From NCBI GenBank assembly GCA_032622095.1, contig CP136062.1, positions 5,640,001 to 5,704,000 on the forward strand: DNA of 64,000 bases, read 5' to 3'. Shown in pieces: positions 45,750-58,725 of this stretch. The DNA is from Siphonodentalium dalli (Eukaryota > Mollusca > Scaphopoda > Gadilida > Siphonodentaliidae). Both the position numbers and the translations under genes were made by a program. Under the pieces are notes generated by a model. The model saw nothing but the letters and a program-made list of their open reading frames with translations. It searched no databases and was not told the DNA's origin. The stretch's first letter is position 1. Every line of letters starts with the position of its first letter.

Positions 45750-47990
45750 CAATACAATACAATAATTAATTTGTATAGCGCTCAATATTATGAGTACATA
45801 TTCAACGGCGCTTTACATTACATCGAGCTCATTGCCTAATCAGCATAATACATGTACATGCACATATATCTAGGATTTAAATGCTACATCACAGAGATAT
45901 GTTTTGAGGCCGGTCTTAAACTTATTTAAATCAGTGAATATTTTCAAGTGAGGTGGAATGCTATTCCATAGATGTGGACCTGCAAATGAAAATGCCATAT
46001 CGCCAAACGTTTTCTGTTTGTTGAAAGGAATGTAGAAATGCATACAGCTATCAGATCGTAATCCATATGTACACACATTTCTGTATTTGATCATATCCTG
46101 TATATACAATGGTGACATGTTATTACGAGATTTGAATACAAGCAAAATAATTTTGAACATGATTCGATACTCCACTGGCAGACAGTGTAATTGCTTGAGA
46201 ACTGGAGTTATATGTTCATGCCGAGGAGTGTATGATACAACTCGCGCCGCAGCATTTAGCACTTTTTGCAGGCGATCACACTGGTAATCCGGTAGTCCAT
46301 ACAGTAAAGAATTACAGTAATCTAAGTGTGACGTGACAAAAGCATGGACCAATGTCTTAGTTGAGTCTACATCGAGGTATTGTCTAATTTGTCGGATTTT
46401 GTATAAACCTCTGAACGCCTTCTTACACATATTAGAGATATGGTTATCCATTGTCATGTTTGTGTCAAAATACGATCCTAGGTTGCGAACAGTGTCCTTT
46501 GTTGGTATGTCGGCGTCTCCCACATGAATTAAACTGATGTTGACTTTCTGAAGTTGTTGTCGAGAACCAATGATTATGAATTCAGTCCTATCGTCATTTA
46601 TCATGAGTCGGTTGGTAATCATCCACGCTCTATATATATATACATGTCCACAATACAGTTCTCCACAATTTGACGTGCTTTAGTTTCGCCTCTCTCTGTC
46701 GGTCGAAATGAAAAGTAGATTTGGGTATCATCTGCATAGCATGAGAATAATTTCGAAATGTAGAATAAGAACAGCACTGGTCCAAGACAACTTCCTTGTG
46801 GAACTCCGCACTCGATGGGGAAATTTGTAGACTTTGAGCCATTAATGGATATTTGCTGTGATCGGTTCGTGAGGTAAGATTTCAACCAGATAGCTGCAGT
46901 GCCGCGAACACCAAAGTCAGATTGTAGAGTAGCTAGAAGAATATCATGGCGGACGGTGTCGAAAGCAGCGCTCAAATCTAGTAGCACAGGCAGAGTGACC
47001 TTTCTTGTTTTCATGCTGCAGAGAATATCATTTTGGACTTTAAGCAGCGCGGTTTCAGTTGAATGGTGTTGACGGAAAGCAGAAGTGTTTATTGGAAGAG
47101 GTGCATGTTGTTCACTGTGCCGAATGAGTTGGTCTATATCTGCCTTTTCACACAATTTAGAAATGAATGATAGGTTGCTGACGGGTCGGAAGTTCATGAA
47201 AACAAGGTCAGCATCGGATTTCTTGAGAAGAACTATGGCTGTTTTCCAGCTACGGTAAACATGTCCTTGGCTTAATGATAGGTTTATCAACTGGGTGATG
47301 ATAGGTATCGGGGAGTCACATTTCTTGAGTAGCTTTGTTCGAATCGATATCGTCGAATGTTGTGAACGTTTCAGTGGCTTCCTCTTTGTCGACACAAGAC
47401 GCTTTCACGGTGATGTTGTCAATCTTCTTTTTGGATAAGTTCTATCTTTTCAGAAATTAATTCACCAAACTGCTCCGCCAATTGTCCTGCGTCATCGTGC
47501 GGTGGTAGTGTCTCATTCGGTTTCTCCTCACACATCTTTTTCACAACTTTGAAAAGTTGCCTGGTGTCACCTTCGCACTTGTTGATCGAGTCGGTGTAGT
47601 GTGACTTCCGGGCTTCCTTTAGTTGATTGGAGAACTTGTTTCGGGCATCACAGTACGATCTTTCATGTTCTGCAGACGTGCCTCGGGTCCTCTCCTTTTT
47701 TCTCCGGTCGGCTTTGGGTACTTTCAGGTTGTCGTTGAACCAGGGTAGCGTTGGACGCACGACTAATGTTTCGGTCTTAGTTGGTGCATGTTGGTCTAGC
47801 AGCTGGGATAACGTGTTGTAACAAGACACAAGTCCATTTAAATCAGTCCATTGTTATTTATGCAGATCTGATTATTTGATGTCACTGTCGAATTTCTCAA
47901 TATTGATGTTGTTAATTTTGCGGAAAGTCACAGTTTTCTTTGTCAACAGGGATTATACTATTACATAATGGATTACACAATGGTTCGTTT
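45750..47990 (-). mobile_element. L2/CR1-like LINE, 5'-truncated, minus strand
   Basis: On the minus strand the element runs from the end of the endonuclease/linker (about 47990) through the complete reverse transcriptase to a 3' untranslated region containing 'gcgccgttgaata' and 'gagcgctatacaaatt'. It ends in a short 'attgt' repeat (about 45750-45772), a 3' end typical of the L2/CR1 group. No endonuclease catalytic part is present in the window upstream of 48000. Confidence 0.88.
45870..47960 (-). pseudogene. L2/CR1-like reverse transcriptase ORF with two frame breaks
   Basis: Pieces on the minus strand: linker 'TKKTVTFRKINNINIEKFDS' (about 47885-47945, with stops after it); 47829-47419, with 'DQHAPTKTETLVVRPTLPWF'; 47395-46619, with 'FRPVSNLSFISKLCEK', 'LPVLLDLSAAFDTVRHDILL' (motif A), 'CGVPQGSCLGPVLFLF' (motif B) and 'CYADDTQIYFSF' (YADD intact, residues 220-223); and 46622-45870, with 'NRLMINDDRTEFIIIGSRQQ', 'LDYCNSLLYGLPDYQCDRLQ' and 'KQKTFGDMAFSFAGPHLWNS'. 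The last break falls at a (ta)n tract at about 46630-46645, so dinucleotide expansion most likely caused that frameshift. About ten residues that usually precede YADD are missing. The family call is secure at RT level; the L2-versus-CR1 choice is inference. Confidence 0.93.
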
Positions 47991-50140
47991 GATTTGTTGT
48001 TTGATTCACATATATGTTGATATGTTGTGAGCGATTGGTATCAGATTTCCAGTCGTTATTTTATATTTAGTGTAGGTTCACGGGTATGGTTCATATGAAC
48101 CAAAGATAAATCATTAACAAAGAGGTGTTATTTCTCGTTCGGATTTGTACGTAGTTTGATCATATTCGGATTTATTCTTCGGGATATGTGATCATTTCTG
48201 ATCGATTGAGGTGAATTCTCTGAGGATATTGGTTGTTCCAGAAGTATTTTGGTATAATTGCAAAAAAGGTCGTATAAATTGTGAATAAATAATCGTGTTC
48301 AAAGAAGTAAAGTGTTCAAGTTTCATGTATATGCGTTGTTAAAATGGTTATGATGACTTCATTTAAAAACAACAATTTGTTTGAAAATCTAGTTTGTTCA
48401 TGCGATGGCTACATATTTCGGTAGGCTCCATACAACAGTTAATGTTTACACATTTTAGGTTATTGTTGTTTGTTTATCGATGTCAAATCGTACAACAGTA
48501 AAGTGCTTTGTTCTGTTTATGACATGGTACGGATAAGATTCGTCAGGAATAAATACATATCATTGAAAACGAACGAAGCTCAAGAAAATGCAGTTTAATC
48601 AATGCAGAGTATATTGGACACGGATCCATAGCTATTACAGAAACAACCATGTCGAAGTGACACACCTACATTCTGATATTCCAAGAGGATACACGAAATT
48701 CAATAAAGATTGAAGATGCTGATCAGATTATGGTTTGAAATTCGTTCATATCATGACCCCATGCAGTCTGCGAAGAGTAGGCTGAGTCATGTTTATTAAT
48801 TATATATTCATGAAATGGCTGAAACGGCTGGGGGTCTGTGTGAGCGATTTGAATTCAACAAAAAAGAAGAGAATGATAAATTCAAGTTCCAGAAAGTATT
48901 CCAGATGAAATTCTCGCAACATTAGACAAACAAAGACTTCAACAGCTGTCCCGTGATGTCCAGTTGTGAATGTGAATATGGCCGTGTACATGATATAATG
49001 AAGAGTCCAGAAGGTTTGATACTTTTATATTTAGATAAGTCTCTGCTGGTAAGCACGGTAGGTAGATGAACATAGGTGTTGGTGATTCAATTATTTAAGT
49101 AGGAGTGAGATTCTGTCTCTTAGAGTTGTTATTCCTGCAGTTGGTACATCATGCGTCCAAATAGGGTATGAGGTACAATGATACCCTTGTATGTGACGAG
49201 TATCATACCATTGGTTACTATAGGATGATATTGATTTGATTACCCATCGACAATACAATGGTTGTTACCAGTCATAACCAATTCAGAATAAAATTTTAAT
49301 TATTATAATTATGGTTCGGTCAGATAAAATTTAATGTACAGACAAGAAAAGACGACTGATGCGTGCTAATTATAATTATAATTTTTGGTTGTGGAATATA
49401 CCCAACAATCTAGCACCAGACCAGTGTTCCATGAAGATACAGATGTTTCAAAGAAATTTCCAGGTGCTCCTCTGTTCATGGTGCTATATATTGGCTAAAT
49501 ATTCTCTGTTTAAACGAATGTTGATGCGCATACATATTAGCTACATGTGCCAGGCACAGAGCGAGATTTTGAGTTGTTTATAAAACCCTTGTCAGATGCA
49601 TGTGCAGTATTGGGAGGATCCTGAAAAGTCTTATGCTACTAACTGCATTTTCTGGTATATCAGAAGAAACTATATTTGACTGCACACTGTGACCACTATT
49701 TTTGAACAAGCCTTCCATATCTCTTGACAAATTGTAACTTTTTTTGTGGAAACTGTATTGAATGGAACGGACTCAATTTTGTTATAATATATATGCAATT
49801 TTCTGATGGTTCGGGGTATTTCAGTTTGCACGAATATATGTATCTCTTCAATAGAATGATAAATATACGTTTAATGCTTCTTCTATGCATCGCTTTTTGC
49901 TAGCTCATATTGTGAATGACCTGATTGCTATTCCCATATAAATATGACAGTTAAGAAGATATAATTGTTCAAGTGACTTAAGTGGGTCACCATATGTCGG
50001 GATTGTGAAATGTGAACGTCCAAAACTACTTAAAATGATATGGAGATGGCCTGGGTGACTGTATATAAAGGCGAATAGCAATCTTATCAATGAAAGTGCA
50101 TATCCGCTCGCCATCCGCGACGCAAACGACACCAAATGCG
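47991..50140. other. Gene-free stretch
   Basis: No gene, RNA or tandem repeat recognised over 2.1 kb. Frames of 60-76 codons lack motifs. The sequence beyond 48 kb could hold unrecognised 5' LINE sequence but shows no endonuclease motif. Confidence 0.4.
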
Positions 50141-50144
50141 ATTT

Positions 50145-52065
50145 AATTCATGGTTTTTCATTAGAAAAAACGTGTATGAATTCGGTGGAAATTGGTGCCA
50201 AATAAATTTATACCAGCGTTTGTCTCTTTTGACATATTTAAACCACTCCCATTAGACTCATGGATGCATGGTATACTGGCGATGATTATATATATGTTTG
50301 GTGGTAATCAGCAACTAAACAAATTCTGAGAATAGTTATGACCCATATCTCTCACACAACCGACAGCAATTTGGCGTCTTTAAATCACACGATGATATTC
50401 CTCTTATCACAGAGAAGAATAATATATAAATTTTGTGAAAATTTGGGCTAAAAATAGTTTATTAAATCAATTGTTGATGCAACGCTGACTCGAACAACGC
50501 CATATTGCGAAGGTGATTATGTATTCGTTTGGTGGAAATCGGCGACAAAACTATTTTTTTAATTTTGCCGACCTCCCCCTTTTCTTCCCCTGACACAAAC
50601 AGCGTCATTTAAAATTTTTTTTACCCACACTGTTATCTTCCTTGTAAACAGTTACCCCTCTTAGAACGCCTTGGTGACATCTCGATTGTACTGCGTGAAG
50701 TTATATATAGAACGCACATAGACAGACAGAAAGACAGACAGACAGCACGATTTGATTTCTTGTATCATTTGAGAATAACGTGTCTGAATTTGATGGTAAT
50801 TAGTACTACAAATATTTTGTATCAGTCTTGGTGACCCTCCTATCCCTATATTTCAGTCTCAAGCTGCACACACTAAGACTCATTAGAGATTAGAGATGCA
50901 TATATATGAAACTGGTGAAAATTGGCGAGTATACAAATTCGTATCAAATTTAAGGTCCCCATATCTCTCACCCATAGGTCACAAATTTGGTGTATCACAG
51001 AGAAGAATATGTATCAATCTGGTGGAAATCGGCACTAAACATATAGCTATACTTTGTTGTGCCCCTCCCATCTCTATACACCACTGACTCGAATGGCCCA
51101 ACTTATGTCATCCTTAAACCACACGATTATACTCCTGATATCATGGAGATGATTGCTTATAAGTTTGGTGATAATCGGCGACTAAACAAACTCTCAAACA
51201 AACAGCACCACTATGGCGTCTTTAAATCACACGATTAGATTCCTCGTATCTTGGATAAGAACGTGTATCAATTTGGTGGAAATTGGCGCAAAACAAATGT
51301 GCATCAAATTTGGTGCCCCTGTCCCTTTCAATGCAATCCTGACTCGAATGAGGACACATTTGACAGATATAAGCAACACCATTAGACTCCTCATATCATG
51401 GGAATTATTTTGTATAAGTGTGGTGGCAGTCGGCGACTAAACTAATTATTATCAAATTAAGTGCCCACCCCTCCCAATCTCTCAACCAAAAGACATCAAT
51501 TTGGCGTTGGTTTTTTCATATCATGGGTTTGGCGTTGTTAAATCGCACAATTAGATTCCTTATATCATGAAGAAGAATATATATCAATTTGGTAGAGATC
51601 GGCGCTAAAATTAGTTTTTCAATTTTGGTGCCCCTCTCCCCTTCCTTGCATCCCTGACTCGAACGACGCCACTTTTAAACCACACCGTTGGTTTTTACAT
51701 ATCATGGGGATGAATATATATAAGTTTGGTGGAAATCGGCGACAGAAAAAAAATCTGCCCCTCCCCTTCCGGGCACCCCTGACGCGAACGGCGCGACTTT
51801 TGCCATATTTAAACCACACCATTAGATTCCTCATATCATGGCGATTATTACATATAAGTTTGGTGGCCATCGACAATTTTTTTTCTGCCCCTCCCCCTTT
51901 TCTGCCCCTGCCAACAACGGCGTCACTTTAGAAAATTCTAACCCCGACCATTATCTTTCTCGTAAAAAGCTACTCCTAGTAGACCTATTTGGCATCATCT
52001 AGATGGTCCCCTGTGAATTTCTATAGAACACAGACAGACAGACAGACAGACAGATATTCGCAAAT
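50145..52065 (+). repeat. 'tttggtggaaatcggcgact' array with (gaca)n tracts
   Basis: About 13 degenerate units of roughly 110-150 bp, marked by 'aaaccacaccattagattcc', 'tcatatcatgg-gat', 'tataagtttggtggaaatcg', 'gcgac-aaac' and 'tgcccctccc'. Two (gaca)n tracts preceded by 'tatagaac-cacagacag' occur at about 50720-50745 and 52030-52055, each closing a run of units. There are thus at least two array copies, the first ending at about 50750. The core-plus-tetranucleotide layout matches the 0.7-3.3 kb array. Confidence 0.82.
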
Positions 52066-53840
52066 ATAGATATAGATAGATGGAGTGAAGTTGGCAGTTA
52101 TATCTACATTCGTGTAAACAGTGAATATATATAATTACCAAAAGATGATATATTTAAAGAGAATTTATCAAAGGTAATTATAAATATAATGTATATATAA
52201 TTAGCAAAATGTGGTCAAGTTACCACACACGTAAGTAAGTTATTGTACAGATAGAAGTAAGTCGTATTTACATTTCCACTTAAAATCCAATTAACAGTAA
52301 AATCCGTGGTATAAATTAAACATTAGGTTACCTGTTATCAGAAAATAATCACATGTTGTGACTTCCATGCAGCATACATGTTCGTGTAGTCTATACGAAT
52401 GATTTTAGAACACATTATCTTCTATGCGTGACGGAGCCCAAATTAAACAGCCTACCTGGGGCTTGTTCCCGCTGGTCTGAAGTGTAGACGTTATGAGAAA
52501 CGTCATGACTCACGAGCTCCGGTGTGACGTATATTCGACCGTGACGTCACAAGCCAGGTGCGTGTAAGGTCATTTAAAGGGATACATATTACATAATTAT
52601 ATGTTTCATGCTTATATCTGCATGTCCGTTGAAATTATTAGAAATTAAATTAGATTTTACATGACCAACTGTACTGTTGGAATGTGGATATCCATATATT
52701 TACCAAGATGGGTTATGGCTAATGGTCCCGAGTTACGGCCATTATCTAAAGTTAGCGTGAGCTTATTAAAGACCGTTGTTATTTGTGCAAAATGCCACTT
52801 ATCTAGGATGACATATTTTCTCGATCTGAAACCGTGACATTGGCGAATGCACGCCGTGTCCAAACCCGAATGCGAACCAGTTCCCACGGGGCAGCTGAGA
52901 CCCCGTGATGCTGGATCAAATTATGACTGCTTACATCACTGACTCAAAGTGCGAAACTAGGGCGTGATACGATCGACTGCTCTAATAAAATAAGCAGCAC
53001 AAGTCACCCGATCTAAATTCGATGGAATCTATAAATTCCGTGCTCAGAATACTCATTAAAGTGGCATATAATATGCCGAATTATAAAATCATATATCGTG
53101 TATGCCCAAAGAGATGGTGCTATTGGCCTCGACAAATCAGGCCAATCACATTTAAAATACTTATATATTTATTACGCCGTTCCCTGATGAAATTCCACGT
53201 TATCACTATACTACTATAATGGAAAAGTCAATCGAAACATATGCTCAATTTAAATTATTACTATCCGAGCGATGTAGGAACATGGAACATGGACCACTTG
53301 TCTGGTGCTAGATTGTTGGGTATATTTCACAACCAAAATATCAAACTATTACTCTCTATGTGTAGTAACCCTGTGAATCATCCGTGCAAACGGGGCTGAT
53401 CCAATATTCTTGACTATGTAACTGTGTTCTGTGTTACCCTACTTGTTTGGATAGTCATTATATTATAAAAGTTAATACTGTTTAATATATCTAATATATA
53501 TTATACAAAATGAAAAACAAAATGTATTAAACATACACGGATAATAAATATACCTTATATATGTATATGTGACAGTTCAATGACCCGCTTACCGTCGGGT
53601 TTGCGCCAGCCTTGATGTTGGATAATCTAAATGAATAAATGTACAGCAATCAGAAGATTGAAATCTTCACGCGATCACACACGATAAACAGTATCAAAAC
53701 TAATTGCACATGTTAATGTACTGTGACATTATTGTCTCGAAGAATAATTTCTTCATGCACGAACATGAAAGTTCAAACTCAAATGGCCTGTAAAATTGGG
53801 CTACTCTACCTATACATGAAATAACACGGGGATATTTGCG
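52066..53840. other. Gene-free stretch
   Basis: Nothing supported; frames of 65-76 codons lack motifs. 53230-53420 is AT-rich without ordered repeats. Confidence 0.4.
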
Positions 53841-53844
53841 GATT

Positions 53845-53990
53845 GTACAGCGAAATGTTCCAGGTTCGACACCATAGGATAGGATAGGATATTTTATTTT
53901 AATATACATATATCAATGCATAATACATTTAACAAATATTGTATTGTATATTCGATGGGTGGCATAGTCAGGCTAGACTGTCTTACTGCC
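53845..53990 (+). repeat. SINE-like fragment with 'aggataggat' segment
   Basis: 'ccaggttcgacacc' (about 53858) resembles a pol III B-box. It is followed at once by 'aggataggataggatatttt', the word that starts the insert at 42345. A tRNA-like A-box is not convincing upstream. A SINE is the best guess at low confidence; the shared segment itself is clear. Confidence 0.45.
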
Positions 53991-54339
53991 ACCATATGAT
54001 ATATACATAGGCGGCGACATAACAAACGGCACGGCATCGGAAAGATATCGCGGGAATTCGGCCATTTTCGGAAAAGTTCGTTACTTCCCATTGATGACGG
54101 ACATGCTACAATTATACAACGGGAACGCGGCCAATTTGAATTTTCGGACAGGTTCTATACCTCCCAATTTTGACGGACATACCACAACTATGATTCTTCG
54201 GTCCAAGAGATCATTATTGATTGATATAACCTATACATAGTCCGGGGAATTTTGTGATATGCATATAATACTAAAATATCAGCCACGGAGATATAAACGT
54301 GGCTGTTATGATAACGCGGGAATCTGTAAAATATAGTAA

Positions 54340-54465
54340 TTCGTGCGGCCGCTGCGATCTCGGTGGATTCCGATACCTCTCGCTGACAACAACGGCACCT
54401 CCGAAGATTATATAAACAAAATAACCTGGCCACGACTGCGAGTGGGATTAAAAGTTGCACATGTT
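54340..54465 (+). repeat. Direct duplication, left copy
   Basis: 'cgctgcgatctcgg-ggattcc', 'tctcgctgacaacaacg', 'gattatataaacaaaata' and 'ccacgactg' recur at 54975-55085, 622 bp downstream in the same orientation. A shorter diverged copy is at 9277-9330. Confidence 0.85.
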
Positions 54466-54969
54466 GTGCTTTGTAAGCAATTCATGAGATTCAGGGTTCT
54501 CTACAATTTTATTTATACTATTTTTATTTTTGACTGGCTAAAACTGCTCTGACGGCAGACTGTCTGTTCATCATTAGCGGAATGGAAGCTTCCGGTGAGC
54601 AAGGCAGGGTACCTTGTTTGTGGGCCCACGACACTGTGGCATCACCCATTGCTCATTCTGAATATGGGCACCATAAAACAATGATACATCGATCCCTTTG
54701 GAATGATGTCCTGCTCTCAATGGTTCTTTCGGAACATTAGACGTTAGACGATTTTCTGGGTAACCAGGATTATTTATTTATAAACCACTTATGAGTTTAG
54801 TTAATTATTTCTTAGTTCGACCAACTCCTTTTCCTAATTTACTTTTATGTTGAATATTTGTATCCTGTTATCATGATCGCTTTTTAACGATATATTTAGA
54901 TAACCAAAATGCACGATGAACAATGGCCATTTTGGTACCCATAAAACATAAGTTATTACAAAATTATAA

Positions 54970-55085
54970 TAATTCGTGTGCCCGCCGCGATCTCGGAAGA
55001 ATCCGGTACTTCTCGCTGACAACAACGACACATTCGATGATTATATAAACAAAATAGCCTTGCCACGACTGTGTGTGGAATTTTC
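54970..55085 (+). repeat. Direct duplication, right copy
   Basis: The partner of 54340-54465. It ends 3 bases before the 3' boundary of the gag remnant, so it may be part of the sequence that replaced or flanks the missing pol region. Confidence 0.85.
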
Positions 55086-55087
55086 TA

Positions 55088-56322
55088 TTATTTTCTTTTG
55101 ATTTGTTTCGTTCCATTTTTCGGCCACCTTAAAAATGGAACCATTTGGTTTAATTTTTTCTTTCGTCTTTCATCTGCCTGACGCAGCCAATACCAGTCTA
55201 TAGAATGTCCCCCGTTTGACAATATTCACACCGAAATGGCGTCCCGGGGCATTGATTCCTTACAAAACCATGTGAATTTGAAGGATTGACTGGCCTTACT
55301 GTTTCATTTCTCATTGGTAATGCCCTCACATTATGTTGTGGTGGCGACCCTCTATTTGGCCCCGACATAACGCGTGGCCCCTGGTACCTATTTTGAGCTT
55401 GCACTGGGCGTGGTCCCTGATACCTATTTGGTTGGGATCTCTGAAATCTTTCAAAACCCCTTCTACGAACATGATCAATTTTCATCGCGATGGGTGTTTC
55501 ATTATCAACAGCAGTTCTTTGCGACCTATCATATGTACCCTCACCATACCTTAGTTTATACCGTTTATGTAAATTAGCTTCCCTCATTGCATACTCTACC
55601 GCCCTATCTATCTGTGGATAATTTTCCCTCATTAATTTAAACCTCAATGAATCATTGTATAATCCATCTACAAAATATCCCACCAATTGCATTTCAATGG
55701 AAGCATCTTGGATATGATCTTTCCTCTTTCATTTGCCTAATGTTGCGTAAAATGGAGAGAGCATGTTGATTGTCTGCTATATCTCCATAACGGGTCCGCA
55801 ATTCCCTTTTAAACTCAGCCCAAGTGATTCTTAGGACCCGACCCCATGCATCGAATTTTGTTTCATAAATCTTTGTACAAATTCTGCTACTGGTCCCCGT
55901 GCCGTTTGATTAGCTAATTTAATTTGATCTTCGTCGGCTGCGTCCATCGCCAAAGAATACCTTTCTATTTGTAAAATCCAGTCTTTGAACCCTTTCGGTT
56001 CACCTGAATATTTCCCTATTATCATAGCAGCGCCCAAAGCTGCTTGTACAGCTGTTGACTGCCTCGAGGCCTCGGACTGTTGAACCACTGCATTTTTAAA
56101 TAAATGCATTTGTTCAGTCAAATGTCCTAACACACTCTGCATATTCTGATCATTTCCCTGAACAATTTGATCATATGCAGGTGGTCGGTCATCAGGGTTT
56201 AAATCCCTATGTCTATTCATCTCTTCTTCTCTACGCTGTCGTATTAAATTCTCATACTCCATCATTCTTATTTCTGACTCACTTCCAAAATCTAAACTAG
56301 GTATCCCTGGTGCTTGAGCCAT
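55088..56322 (-). pseudogene. LTR-retrotransposon gag remnant, three frame breaks
   Basis: The minus-strand start at 56322 opens a 163-codon frame with an Arg/Glu-rich N-terminus, a 'PPAY' motif at residues 47-50 (the PPxY late-domain form), and a capsid-like part with 'KYSGEPKGFKDWILQIERYS'. A frameshift near 55845 leads to 'TWAEFKRELRTRYGDIADNQ' and 'LSILRNIRQMKEE'. A second, near 55705, leads to 'VGYFVDGLYNDSLRFKLMRE' (retrotransposon gag capsid pattern). A basic tail follows, with repeated 'NRYQGPR', and then the start of a zinc knuckle, 'FRCEYCQTG', where a break in a G run (about 55216) interrupts the knuckle. No protease, reverse transcriptase or integrase follows on the minus strand, and I found no long terminal repeats. 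The class is most likely Ty3-like; that is inference. Confidence 0.82.
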
Positions 56323-56990
56323 TTTATTTGATTAACACGCATACAATATTAATTTATCTTTCCACTGTGACCGTGTCCTCATCTATAAACATTACTGCCT
56401 CTTCACTTTGTCCAATTTCGCGTGCTTTATTTTTAATTAATGTTTTAAGATGAATTAGACATCCCAATATCCCAAAAACGGTATACGAGCAACAATTATA
56501 TTCACAGTTAATGTTGGAAAATCTGGAAAGGGTGTTTTAATCGATGTCCAAATTGTATATCTGTCAAAAACACAATTATCAAATTTATTAAAAATTTGTA
56601 TCTCTTGCAAAACCCTTATTCTATTGCAATGTACCTCTAATTTAATTTGCACGACTCGTTTAAATACTCTCGGCGATATTGTGCTAATGCGTTCTTTACA
56701 AAAAATACAATACTCTATATATTTAAATGGTTAGTTGGGTACAACGCACCATCTGTATCACTGTACTCTAGGTGGCGGATAAAATTTTCTGTTGATATAA
56801 TTTAAGGGCATACCTGCACAATAATCTGCCATAAATTGAAATTACATTTGGTATGTTGTTTAAGAATGCATTCAGTCTATGAAAAAGTTACTCACTCTAT
56901 CTCAACACCACGGAAACTTCTGCTCAAACAACTGGAATTGTCAGTACATTGAAATGTCAGCTGGGCACCACACCTCGAAATGTCAGATGT
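56323..56990. other. Gene-free sequence upstream of gag
   Basis: It should hold the leader and primer-binding site if the element were complete. No convincing primer-binding site or terminal repeat was seen. Confidence 0.4.
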
Positions 56991-56994
56991 ATAC

Positions 56995-57305
56995 ACTGTT
57001 CTTGGATTTTGTTCTGAACTGAATTTGTTTACAGAATGTTTCTTCCTTGATTTTCTTCTGAACTGAATTGTTCACATAATGTTCTGAAATTTTCTTCTTG
57101 GACCTTCTTCTGAACTGAATTGTTCACAGAATGTTCTGGAATTTTCTTCTTGGATTTTCTTCTGAACTGAATGTGTATATATCTTCTTCCTGGATTTAAT
57201 TTTCAACGGAATGTTTATATATCTACTTCCTGGCTTTTATTTTCAACGGAATGTTTATATATCTTCTTCCTGGATTTTCTTTTCAACGGAATGTCACTGA
57301 ATTTC
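56995..57305. repeat. Two adjoining minisatellites, about 50 and 42 bp
   Basis: Three units of 'ttcttctgaactgaattgtt' with 'cacagaatgttctg' (57000-57165) pass into three units of 'atatatcttcttcctggatt' with 'ttttcaacggaatgt' (57165-57298). The second unit is evidently derived from the first ('cttcttcctggatttt' against 'cttcttggattttctt'). Confidence 0.88.
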
Positions 57306-58500
57306 CGGCAAAAGTGTATTTCTTGCATTGTCCTTTAGATTTTTATTTTTCCTAATTCACTAACAGCTGTATTAGGAATTCTGCACACGGCAACCAAAAA
57401 ACATGTGTCCTATAATCGGCCGTAGAGCGTCTCTCCACGTTGGGAACTCAGGTCCAGACACAGTTTTGTAGATACACAATCTTTTATTCTAACATCAAGA
57501 ATGCATGGATATATATTTACCACAACAACTTTCACAAAGCTAGCAGTTTGAGAATTCGCCTGAAGTCTGTCGTGGGGCCAATCGGTCACTTAGAGAATTA
57601 CAACCGAAAAGCCACGACCGAAAGCAAACATACTATTTTATTCCCAAGCTTCTCCCCAAGTCACATGACTGGTCGCCTCCCCGTGATACGATATATTTCC
57701 AGGCCAGTAGGACTTCTTCCATGTGACATTGATCTGTTTCCAAACATATGATTCGCTATACTTCTGAACCAGTAAAGCAATGCCCCACACACTTATTAAT
57801 CAGTTAGTAATTGGTTCTATTAACATACTCTACACAGACTTTCAGGCAAATATTAACCCCGGCATTCCACTATAGCACACATGATAAACTGTCATTTTGT
57901 TTAGAAGTTGCAACTAATTCAGTTTGATGATTGCAATTCCAATACTACCTGCCAGAGGAAAATATACTGGCATTGGGAATGAAGAAACTGTTAAATATCG
58001 CAGGGGCTGTATAGTTATGCGCTCTGCTGTCCCTTTCCACCCCAACCCAATCGCATTGTCATTGTGTATGGTCCCTATACACATGAACGCTACGCGCATA
58101 TATCGGGTGGTGTATAAGGGACATTAAGGCGAGTGGGGGTCCGGGACAGGTAATTGGGGGGGGGGGTGTAGCGGAGAGCACCACAATCCATGTGTTGAAT
58201 ATCAACAAGGACTATTGAGACATTAAATGCACCGATTTTTGGTATAGGAGGATGATCCCTTTTGCAAACTAGCATTTCTAGAGCACAGTTCCCCAAAGTT
58301 TAGAGCAAAATGGAGTTTCACAGATTAGCATACACGTGTATGCACGCTTTTTAATAACGTAGTTCTAAAACAGTAAAATCACCACAAAAGCATAAAACGC
58401 CAACCAACACGTTGTTTAATACAAATTTTACATCTATTATGGTACACATCTTAGGATGAAATAAGGATATCCCATATTCATGCAAGGCCATTTTCACAAA
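57306..58500. other. Gene-free stretch
   Basis: No gene supported. A G run of about 12 lies at 58156-58168. The 103-codon frame at 57440 has no recognised motif. Confidence 0.4.
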
Positions 58501-58504
58501 TATT

Positions 58505-58725
58505 CCTTATTAGCGCTTAAGCGGAAATATTATTTGAGCTTAAGCGCAAATGATCGTTAAGTGCAAATAATTATTAGTACTTTCTGATGGGTTGCGCTTA
58601 AGTGCAGATACATGTAGGTTTCCATATTTGGGTAAATCCGCTCGTATCAATGGGTTGAGCCATTTAGTCATGTGTTGATGGGAATATCGAATTAGCCAAT
58701 TATATTTGCGATTAAGCGCAATATC
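58505..58725. repeat. Cluster of 'gcgcttaagcgc'-type dyads
   Basis: 'gcgcttaagcggaaat', 'gagcttaagcgcaaat', 'cgttaagtgcaaat', 'ttgcgcttaagtgcag' and 'tgcgattaagcgcaat' occur within 220 bp in both orientations, all variants of one self-complementary word. It may be a structured or MITE-like element; boundaries were not found. Confidence 0.6.

Noticed and set aside
54340-57300. LTR pair around gag
   Set aside because: The 54.3/55.0 kb duplication lies entirely on one side of gag, and no matching sequence was found upstream of 56.3 kb.
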